A stretch of 64,000 nucleotides of DNA. Origin: Jackrogersella multiformis. Taxonomy: Eukaryota > Ascomycota > Sordariomycetes > Xylariales > Hypoxylaceae. Positions 25,435-34,665 of the stretch are shown here, piece after piece; the first letter of the stretch is position 1, and each line of letters opens with the position of its first letter. The translations under genes and the position numbers were made by a program. The notes under the pieces were generated by a model. It ran no database searches, was not told the DNA's origin, and saw only the letters and a program-made list of their open reading frames with translations. The stretch lies in assembly GCA_902806575.1 (NCBI GenBank), contig CADCXD010000006.1, positions 806,001 through 870,000 of the forward strand, in the 5' to 3' direction.

Positions 25435-27415
25435 ATGACCACATCACATGAATCTCACACGGCACCTAATGCCCTGCCCATCATTCCAGACAGCTTGGAG
25501 ACAGACATGGACGACCACGAGATCATTCCGCCATCTGGGGATGACTCCCATAATCTAGAATCTGGGGAGTGTCAGCCCCTTATTAGTTCAATCCCACCAA
25601 AAGAAGATGACTGGGTAGCTCCTCGTCACTTCTCTTGGATTGAGCTGGCGATCATGTCCAACGTCTTCCTTTCCGGATTCGACGGGACTATCACGGCTTC
25701 TACATACGCTGTGATAAGTTCTGAGTTCGATGCAACAAACACTGCATCTTGGCTCACAACGTCGTATCTTGTTACGAGCACGGCTTTTCAACCTCTATAT
25801 GGTCGTGTATCAGATATTTTCGGCCGGCGCATCTGCTTCTTTATCTCGACTATTACGTTTGCTATAGGCTGTCTTGGATGTGGCCTTGCGAAAGATATCA
25901 TTTTGCTCAACTGCATGAGAGCCCTAGCTGGGTTTGGTGGTGGAGGTCTCATGACCATGGGCAAGTGGTTCATCCTAAACAATGATTACTCTTTCTAATT
26001 CGACTTTAGCTACTATCGTCAATTCAGATATGATTCCATTCCGGAAACGTGGAATGTACCAAGCAATGCAAAATGGCATCTTTGGCTTTGGTGCCATATG
26101 CGGTGCCTCATTTGGAGGCTCGATAGCCGATACAATCGGTTGGCGTTGGTGTTTTCTCTTAGTGAGTATGCTCGTCTTACACCAGCCCATTCAACTAATA
26201 ATAGGTAGCAAGTACCAGTGTCAGCCTTTGCGCTTGTCTTTGGCTACATAGTCATCAAGAATCAACAATCCAACTTTGGAGGAGGCTCAAGTCTAAAAGA
26301 AATCTGGCGCATGGTGGACTTCTCCGGGTCTCTCCTTCTCGTCACGGCAATCTCCATTCAACTAGTTGGATTGAGCTTGGGTGGGAACGAATTGCCCTGG
26401 AGTAGCCCATGGGTAATTTCATCTCTGGTGGGGAGTATTGTGCTCTTTGGTCTCTTCCTTTTGGTTGAAGCAAAGACCACTGCAATCCCAATCATCCCTC
26501 TACGCATGCTGAAAGGCCGGTTACCTATCTTCATACAGGTAGCTAATGTTTGTGCTGGTATATCTGCTTACGCGGTTAGTGTCTCTAATGAATATTCACA
26601 CTCTTCATAAAAACTGATTTTCTCCTAATAGTATCTATTTCTACTTCCTTTATTCTTTCAGATCGTATTACTCGACTCGGCTACAACTGCAGGAGCTAGA
26701 CTCGCAATTCCATCCTTGGCAACCCCTATTGGGGGTCTCATTGCAGGTATTGTCATGTCGCGATGGGGAAAACTTACTACTCTCGTCCGGACTGGTGCTA
26801 TTTTGATGGCTATTGGGAACGGCTTGGTAACTTCGCTGAGTTTTGTGGATTCTAACTGGAAGTACTTCGTCTATATCTTCCCGGCAAATCTAGGACAAGG
26901 AATCATATACCCTGGCATTCTATTCACCTCCCTAGCCACCTTTGAGCACGCTGGTTAGTGTCACAAGATTTGTCGTCGGTCACTTACGTATAGTAGCTAA
27001 CACTTCCTAGATCATGCAGTATCATCGTCCACCGTTTACCTCATTAGGTCTTTGGGTACTGTATGGGGTGTATCGGTCAGCTCAGCTATTGTTCAAACAA
27101 CACTCAGTGTTCGACTTCCGAGTGTTTTAAGTGAAGTTCCAGATAAATGGAGAGTACGACCCTTTCCTAATCAAATTTTCTAATATGATAATATTTTGTA
27201 GTAATACTGATCGGTAATGATTCTAGGTCATTGATGCAATCAGGCATTCGGCTGAAACATTACATGAACTGCCTTCTGATATTCAGCTCAAAGCAAGGAT
27301 AGTTTATTATGATGGAATAAGGTACTCGTTTGCAGCATCGACTGCTTTTGCACTTCTTGCATTTTGTGCAGCAATGTGTGCTAATGGCAGAGGATTGCGC
27401 AAAACAAGTGGCTAA
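25435..27415 (+). CDS. MFS transporter, DHA2 / vacuolar basic amino acid (Vba-like) type, 14 TM
   Basis: Six exons, 25435-25960, 26010-26161, 26209-26574, 26632-26953, 27011-27153 and 27227-27415, give 565 residues. An acidic tail of about 65 residues precedes the first helix (SNVFLSGFDGTITASTYAVI). MFS signatures follow: GRVSDIFGRR between helices 2 and 3, RALAGFGGGGLMTM in helix 4, and LLPLFFQIVL with AGARLAIPSLATPIGG in the second half. Relatives export drugs or move basic amino acids into the vacuole. The first intron appears to use a GC donor (G|GCAAGT) because only this restores MATIVNSD. Substrate unknown; divergence from the sulfotransferase-like gene hints at shared expression. Confidence 0.88.
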
Positions 27416-27818
27416 CCGGACAGGGGCATTTCCTTGCCTATATTCCTAGCCGACTTGCGCCTGGCAAAGTGAAGCTATCATTTGATACCTAGGTACCTAT
27501 GTAGTTAGGTACGAATGTATAGATTAAGTCTAGTTGGTTGGTAAAGAGCTGTTGGTTCGAGAAGACGGAGGGAGAGATAGCTTCTTACCTAGCAACTCAC
27601 CAAATATCCTCAAAATATAGTTCAAGTTCGTCATATTACGTATCTAGCTAAATTTTATCGATGTACTTCAGAAATACCTAACTTGATAGCAGATAGTTAT
27701 ACCTAATCTGAATGCCCCGTTTATATGTTGAATACATCTCCATGGGTTCTACCCTCTCCCCTTTTCACTAGACAAGCTGTCCTTTGACAGTTGACCTTTT
27801 GCCATCTTTGATAGCTTA
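27416..27818. other. Intergenic between convergent genes
   Basis: Region between two convergent 3' ends. A TACCTAGGTA palindrome lies at 27486-27495. Nothing else is supported. Confidence 0.6.
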
Positions 27819-29295
27819 TTACGCGTATGTCGCCAGATCTATCTGAGTATCTTGTCTCTTGTTTCCGCGTATGAATCTTCTAAGCGGCCTGTTTGCGCCC
27901 TGTGGCGAAGTCGAGTTGCTAACTCGTGCGCCTCCTTCCGGAGAAAAACGTGGCAAGTAAAACCAGAAGAACATAGTCGCCGCTGTAACTAGAACTAAAA
28001 CAAACCAATATATCCAGAAATCTTTCGAGACTGACACTACTCCATTTGTGCCGTCGAAGAAGGTTGTACTGAAGACCGATGACACTAGGTTCGCCGGAAG
28101 AAACACGAGACTCACGATTGCGATCCACCTCATGGACGCGCTATCTGATTTAGCTGAGTAGTTAATCTCAACGGATGCCTGCGAATCATACTGAGAATCG
28201 GTATGAAATCGTAATTGTATCTCATTATTCAGTCGTTGGTGATTGGATGTAGCACGACAGCGCAGGCTGAAGAGCGCATGACTAAAGAATGCGAGACGAG
28301 AACGAGTACTGCAATACGCTCGTTTGAATAGTTGATATTGCTCGGTTTTGAATGCTGGTTGGACATCTGGAATAGATTCTATTAACTGTTCGTGTTCCCA
28401 TACGATGCTTTGTGAGAGTTTAATAGAGAGGTCCACTGTTTCCAATATGTGTATAGCATGGCGGGCTATGTCATGCAGATGAGAATAATTATGTTTTGGT
28501 TTATTTCGCAGATTTCCATGATCCCTAGTTGGTGATAGTTCTGTTGTTCTTATGAGATCTCGAAGGCTCCAGATGGACTTCCCTTGGAGAGACACGAGCT
28601 CTTCAAGGATACGTGTATAAGGCCAAAAAGGATCCTGGAGTTCTTCTTTGCTTAAATCCTGCAGGGGCTGTAGATATAGGTTTTCATCAACAGGATCAAA
28701 AACAAGAATTATAATCTTTCCAGGCATAACCCATCGTGTAAATAGGTTGAACTTAAGCCACCGATAGTGTATATCTGGTTTAGCTATGGATGGATGTAGT
28801 GTATCCAAGTGTTTAATGAGAGCGCGGGACCACGTTGCTGAGCTATTTAGTAAGTTATATTTCAAGTATCACGAAGACTTACAACAACTCCCAATAGTTC
28901 CGTCATCATTCCTCGTGAATTCAGATCCAAAGTACCCATTCATTCTCTTGTATGTGTCCGACCACCAGAATCGTGGCATACCGAACCTTGCGATGAAGCC
29001 TTCACGACAGAGTGTGCATTTCCGAATCAGATTAGCATTAGCTACTCTGTACTCTCTGATTAGAAAAGGGGCTATGCCAGTCTTCGTAGTCACGAACTCA
29101 CATAACAATGACTTCATTTTTAGAGTCAAATGGCCATTGGATATCTTCCGGGTTGGAAAGCATCATGTCTGCACAATTGACGTGATTCTTATCCCAGCCA
29201 TCTGTAGTATTCTTAACATCTGCCCACTCAACACAGAAGGGATTTTCATACCTCCGTTCCATACGGCTAGATCTATGTTGGAACGGCACTCGCAT
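27819..29295 (-). CDS. CorA-like membrane protein (fungal, no GMN motif seen)
   Basis: Likely exons are 29295-29102, 29055-28883 and 28837-27819. The last junction restores SCSTWSRALIKHL, and all phases agree (461 residues). The central part has GFIARFGMPRFWWSDTYKRMNGYFGS, a pattern I associate with fungal CorA-like proteins. A long helical region precedes two C-terminal membrane spans (WIAIVSLVFLPANLVSSVF and DFWIYWFVLVLVTAATMFFW) and a basic tail. The Gly-Met-Asn selectivity signature of true Mg2+ channels is missing at the end of the first span, so Mg2+ transport is not assured. The first exon and its start are less certain; the acceptor at 29055 could instead lie 9 nt further in. Confidence 0.7.
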
Positions 29296-29480
29296 ATCTC
29301 AGCCATTCTGAATTTTAATTCATGGGTGGCAGAAGCGGAGCACTGTAACCTAGGTAAAAGAAATCATGAACAGGAGAACCAGACAAAATGATCGAAACAA
29401 TAATAGTCGCAATATGATTCAGCTCATATACATGCTGACCTACATAGTTAGGCCCTTTTATCCCCTTCGATTACGAGTAG

Positions 29481-29768
29481 GCACAGATAAAATATGCCTT
29501 CTCTACTCTTCTCAGTGAAGTTCGCCTCCACGAGCGCTGGTTAGACGAGATGGAGGGGTTATATGAGCTTACTTCGCCACGGCCAACAAGGCACAATTTG
29601 GAGATATTAAGGCGGACAGCGGACATCTGTGCGCTGCTACATTTTCCCAGGGGGTTGCATGAAAGGATGTGCGCCCTCAAACGTGTAGGTATTTTAACGT
29701 ACCGTAGTTTGATTATCATAGCAGGGCGGAAAATTAGTACACATGACCTGGGCAATCTGGTGAACTAA
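29481..29768 (+). other. Unassigned open frame, possibly a gene relic
   Basis: An open frame of about 95 codons (Met at 29550) runs from the stop before 29481 to a TAA at 29766-29768. Its peptide is protein-like (acidic and basic residues well mixed, no low complexity), but no family is recognised and no flanking exons were found. It could be the tail of a lost gene or chance. Confidence 0.2.
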
Positions 29769-29920
29769 AGCGAATGGCGAGGCTAAACGATTTCGACCTA
29801 TATTTATGCCATATGAGAATATATGTATTTGTGATGATATATGCTATATTATTGTGTTGTGATGAGTCAAACACCAATCGACTTCAAATTGTTGCGCTTC
29901 GATAACCCCAACGAGGATCT

Positions 29921-29946
29921 AACCCTAACCCTAACCCATGGGTTAG
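29921..29946 (-). repeat. Interstitial telomere-like tract (CCCTAA-type) ending in a palindrome
   Basis: Reads AACCCT twice, then AACCC, followed by ATGGGTTAG. The last 16 bases (CTAACCCATGGGTTAG) form a perfect palindrome, so C-rich and G-rich telomere units meet head to head. Orientation is opposite to the tract at 12963-12990. Confidence 0.8.
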
Positions 29947-30717
29947 CTATTGAAAGCAAATATCTCAATATACAATGACTACTGCGATCATATAGAAAAT
30001 TCATAATTATAATGGATGTTCTCATAAAAGACCTGCAAGTTATTTGCGTAATCTATAAAGAGAGAGGTAGTTAAACTAGGTCTCATTCAGACTGAAGAGT
30101 CGGTGTAATCCACAAGAATAGCTCACCGTATTATAGGTACCTAGTGTTAGAGGTACATTGGTTTCTCCTTAAACTACAACGAGGCTCGTAGGCTCAATCG
30201 GTGTGGGACATGGCTTATTTGGAACAGTATTTCGAACAGTAGGTACTTGGGCGATTTTCAGCATCCGACAACCGGGATACTTGTAGGTCATATGGTATTT
30301 CGGCTGCCGTTTGCTTCTACTAAAGTGAGATGGTCTACAACAACAGGGGATAGCTTCAATTCCACCAGGAGGTACTAGGTAGGTAATTTGGTTGAGAAAG
30401 TGGTTCACGGGTATAAGAAGCACAAAGGAATAATGATCATTTCATGGCATGTCTTAGTGCACAGTCAGGGTGGAGTTTTGTCGTAATGAACATCGCTTGC
30501 TTCTAGGTTGTTCCGGGGTTCGAATGAAGAAAGTCTTGGATGCAAAGAGCAATCGTGGGCTTTCTTAGTAGAAATAATGCACTAAGAGATTATTTATAAC
30601 GACGAGTAGTTCGCATCAGTGTCCATTAAGTCAGATATCTCTAAGTGGTAGTATTTTGAGGGCAAGGGCATCTCTTGGCTGGTTTGGGCTCACCTTGTAT
30701 CAACACAATCAATCGTC

Positions 30718-31812
30718 ATGCCGCCTTTCTCGTCCCTCTCCTCCAACTCCCGTTCCTCCCGATCCACTAGCGAAGAGCCTAGGCGTCGCAAGAGATACTC
30801 CTTTCTGCTCGAGTTACTAGATGACGAGGACGATGAGTTTGAACAAAGCCGCGAGACTACCCACCGGCCAAGAAGATCAAACCGAGGTACCTCTGGTTCT
30901 CATAGAACCGCTAATGGGGAACCAGAACGCCGACAGGAGACCGGTCGGCGGTCTAGACGGGCCTCGATGAGCTCGACGACAGCAATCCTCGGAACCGGGC
31001 ACCGTAGCGATCCCTCGCCGATGCCTGTCCGACCACCATCAGACCTACACCAGCACGAGAGAGCCAGACCGCCGTTTGCCACACGAGCTAGTCAACCCGT
31101 TGACGAGAGCTACTTCTCCGCCGCGGAACAGCTCTCCCGAGACTTCGACCGACACATGTCTCTAGGAGACAATAGCGAAGCCGAACTGACGGAGCGCTTT
31201 GGTCGGCAGCTGTCGATAGGAGGTCGAGAGAACACAAGAGAAGGCTCTAGCGCCCGCAGTAACAACAGGAAGAAAAAGCTCTCGCTTAGAAACGCCTACG
31301 CGCAGACGGACATAAGGGGCTTGGACCCGCACACCACCTTCGCCCCTTTCCACCGTGCGCCTGATCTTGGCTCGCCATTCCCGCGCCCCCCTACTTCGAA
31401 CCAGGCGCAACTCGACCCGGAGGCTGCTGCATATTACGAGGGGTTTAACCTCGCGCAGCGCCTCGCCGCGGCGCAATACTCACAGCAGCAGCAGCACCAC
31501 CACCACCACAACGCGCACCCCCTCTCTGCACATCCAGCGCCACCCCCACCGCCCCCCTCCGTTACATCCTCAACGCACTACCCAGAAATCCAGCCACCGC
31601 GACCACTACCCATGCAGCAAGCCCCGCCGAGGACGAGGAGGCAATCAGCAACGCCGTCGGCGGTCAGCAACCAAGCAAGCACGAGCGCGCGACCCGACGA
31701 GCATCGGGAGCAGCCGCCCTCGCGCCTGCCAGGGCTGTTCACCAACTTTTTCAACCGCGCCTCGCCTCCGCCGGGGGCGTCGGGTTCGCGCAGCCATAGG
31801 CAGCGTCGCTGA
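30718..31812 (+). CDS. Hypothetical low-complexity (disordered) protein
   Basis: A single open frame of 364 codons with high coding-like GC and no introns. The protein is almost entirely disordered: Ser/Arg-rich N-terminus, an acidic patch (LLDDEDDEFE) after a short hydrophobic stretch (RKRYSFLLELL), several Arg-rich segments, a Gln/His run encoded by CAG/CAC repeats around residue 258-270, a proline run, and a final segment containing LPGLFTNFFNRASPP. That short C-terminal motif and the N-terminal one are the only parts that could fold or bind a partner. No known domain, signal peptide or membrane span is seen. Function unknown; it is probably real because the frame is long and its antisense frames are short. 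Confidence 0.6.
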   Translation: MPPFSSLSSNSRSSRSTSEEPRRRKRYSFLLELLDDEDDEFEQSRETTHRPRRSNRGTSGSHRTANGEPERRQETGRRSRRASMSSTTAILGTGHRSDPSPMPVRPPSDLHQHERARPPFATRASQPVDESYFSAAEQLSRDFDRHMSLGDNSEAELTERFGRQLSIGGRENTREGSSARSNNRKKKLSLRNAYAQTDIRGLDPHTTFAPFHRAPDLGSPFPRPPTSNQAQLDPEAAAYYEGFNLAQRLAAAQYSQQQQHHHHHNAHPLSAHPAPPPPPPSVTSSTHYPEIQPPRPLPMQQAPPRTRRQSATPSAVSNQASTSARPDEHREQPPSRLPGLFTNFFNRASPPPGASGSRSHRQRR

Positions 31813-32087
31813 AGACTGTGTAATAAAATTGACCTAGTTAGGGAGTGGCATCGCGTTGGGATGTAGGCAATGTAGCAAGGTTAAGATCGGTGGCGGGTAG
31901 TCAGAGTGAAGGTAGGAGAGAAAAGGGGTTCGAGCATGTAGGTACGTAAATGTAATTTTTACTTGCTTGCCCAACATCTAGTTGAATACAGCTAGTGTAA
32001 AATAGATCGAGTTAAAAGTTATGTTTTTAAATTGAGCTAGGTAGCCTGATGAGAATATTAAAACGGCGATTTGATTAAATTTTTATT

Positions 32088-34131
32088 TTATTCAAGTACA
32101 ATACCTAACCCGACCCGTTGGTAGACACCACGACTGGGCGTCACAGCTGCTAGTAGAAGACAGTACAACAAACCAGACTTTTCACAAGCTACTGGGAGAA
32201 TGAAGCATTCCACTATCTCGGAATGCGGCCCCTCTGAACGGGTTATTGATATGGTTTTATCCAGTTTGTTAGAGTCTATCTGGGCTCTGACATGTACACC
32301 ATCTAGCGTATCGGAAATAGAGGTGTCGCATTTCCAGCTGAAGTGGAAGATCGGATCTCTCTCATAACCTTCTACCTATTGCGGCTCACATGAGTCGCAA
32401 GCCCTGTGGAATACAGGAAACACCCAGCCGATAAGCTGAATCCATGAATCCCGAACTGCTCCATACCTAGGTAGGGGTTAACTCTGGTAACCGGTGCGAT
32501 ATAGATGTTCACGACTTCCACAAGTTCTTTATATATATTAAAGAAACAGTAGCGAACCCCTCCGTCCACTGATGCCCATGACCAAGAAGGTGCGCGATAA
32601 TTTGATATGTGTTCAAGGTCATGTCTTTAATACCAGCACAAGTTCTGACAGAGGTTGGATTTCCATAGACCAGCCAGATAGTCCGATCGAAAGATTGACT
32701 GATGATAGTATTTCGCAACCCCTGAAATCGCGACTAACTTATCATTCGGTACTGTGATATCGCAGGCGGAGTATAATTCAATTATGGTATGCCAAAAGCC
32801 CAGGACGTTGTCCGGTGTCATTATCTCTGGGGAGGTTGGGAATTTCGGATCATAGCCTGAAGAACTCGATCTAAATCCCATCGGCTCTCTTAGTTGGATC
32901 GCTTCACTGCTGTCCATGACTTCACAGCTGAATTCTTCCGCGCATTCAAAATACCCCAGTCGTCGGCTGAAGCTAATGTTCCGAGTTGATAGGAGGCGCT
33001 CTTGCGGTACCCAACCGCTACGATTAAGCAATTCGCGGTCAAGGTTCCAGAACATCGCATCGGCATCATCACGAACAAGTGCCAATTCCCCGGACTTTGG
33101 TAGGTGGAATTTCTGCAAGCTTACTTGTTGCGAAGATCGCTTGAAGAAGAAACCCTCTGACCGGTTGGCCGCGGAGGTAGCAGCAAGGTTACAATATCCG
33201 TGTTGATACACTGAGTCCATCATGCGACTTTCTTGATCCCAATCCTCGCGCGAGTCTTGAAGAATACACCGATTGAAATAATTAGATGTGAACGGATGCG
33301 AATTGGAATAATCCAACTATGAGAAACTCTCTTACTAATGAGTCAATCCACATATATTGTATCTTTAGCCTCGACACAAGGATGGCAGCATCAATATATT
33401 TTTGAGGCATCTCCTGCCTGGGAATTTCAGTTTGGAAGTCGCTGAGTCTTTCAGATATGAGTTTCAAGCTGGTATCGGTTCCCCACCGGTGGCTCAATGT
33501 AACATACCAGCCTCGGATGTTGCTGTTGGTGATAGTGAGGCGAAATTGTAACTTTCCCTCTTCTTCTCGTATTTCTATTACCCTGGATGGTAGGTCGTCG
33601 GGAAGCTGCTAGTAGCATTCGTGGTTGCTCTCACAGTTCTCTAAGCGGCCAATCATGTACTCCCAGGTTTGTTGGGAATCTGTGCTGTCTGCTATAGCAT
33701 CTATGCGGTTAAGGATGCGTCTTGGTCTATCATGATGTTCGGTGTGGAACTCAAGGTCGCGTACGATACCACGTTTACCTCCTATTTCGAAACGGACACC
33801 TGAATACCAATACCTACCTAGATAAGAATACACGTAGCTTTGCAAAACTTTGAAACCTGAATGAAGTCTTAGACCCTGTCGCGTAAGTCATATTTGGAGG
33901 ATGTCCTTGAAGCAAACAGGGTAGTGATTCGAGCTGTTGTTGCAAATGCGTGAATGTTCTAATACACCACCAACATCCAGCCCGGCACCCGCGTATCAGT
34001 TCCTCTACATTACGGTGACGGATCACCTCGACATCCTCTCGTAGTTGGGTCCATATATGACAACGGGCGCAGGCCATGGTTGAGGTGATTGTATCTTCCA
34101 AGATTGTTGGTGGGTCATATCGTGTATTCAC
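32088..34131 (-). pseudogene. Heterokaryon incompatibility (HET) domain protein, broken
   Basis: The reading follows the HET family from 34131 to a final stop at 32088-32090. It shows an N-terminal Cys/His segment (CARCHIWTQL), YVTLSHRWG, MWIDSL continuing to CILQDSREDW, ESRMMDSVY, NLAATSA, SGWVPQERLLSTR, RAPSWSWASVDG and a C-terminal GVYQRVGLG. At least three lesions break it. There is an in-frame TAG at 33609-33611. The intron-2 acceptor, where GG stands at 33270-33269 instead of AG, is lost. There is an in-frame TAA at 32627-32629. A frame change is also needed near 32370. Both stops are one C-to-T step from Gln codons. HET proteins trigger cell death on fusion of unlike hyphae; this copy is probably inactive. 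Intron 1 (about 49 bp, near 33800-33850) is tentative. Confidence 0.75.
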
Positions 34132-34665
34132 TCTTGAAAATAATAGTTAGAAAATGGGAATAAAAGGTATCCTCCTAGATGACTTATAAATGAGACCTTA
34201 CAAGCCAATTTCTAGGTTACATGGATTGTTATGCAATATTAGGCTTACACGCCGTAGGGCGGTTGAGCCATCTTGGGTGGTTACTCTGGACATCGGCATT
34301 CCCTAATTGATACTTACATAGCCCCAGCCCTCACCAACTCGTCAAATCCCGTCCCCTACAACAACCTTATCACAGCCTATAAAAATATTTAGGCGATAAC
34401 TAACAGCTACAACGATATAATCTCTAAACTACGCACGAATGATCTCCTGCATGACCGAACCCATGATTCTCGGAAATTCAAGCAAAATAAAATTAGGCAC
34501 GAGGGTATCCGTTTTTCTATTCCATCTATGAAATCCGCAAACTCCGCGCTTCTATCTGACCACCTGAGTCTGTTCAATACGCCGTGAATAAAAAACTAGC
34601 GCGCATTTTCCCCTGGCCTTAGCCCCGAAATATTAGTCATGAAACCCCGTTATATGCAACCCCCC
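34132..34665. other. Intergenic, no gene seen
   Basis: 534 bp between the HET relic start and the Dug2-like gene's 3' end. No feature could be supported. Confidence 0.6.

Larger units (their letters stand above)
29296..30717. other. Intergenic with telomere-like tract and an unassigned frame
   Basis: No recognisable gene. A plus-strand frame from about 29481 to 29768 and a minus-strand frame at 30169-30423 are described or rejected separately. The telomere-like tract lies at 29921-29946. The remainder shows nothing. Confidence 0.5.

Noticed and set aside
30169..30423. 84-codon minus-strand frame
   Set aside because: No recognisable motif, no splice partners, and length within chance for this composition.
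31355..31837. 160-codon overlapping frame in the disordered-protein gene
   Set aside because: Shifted reading of the same repeats; Arg/Ser/Thr low complexity and no independent start context.
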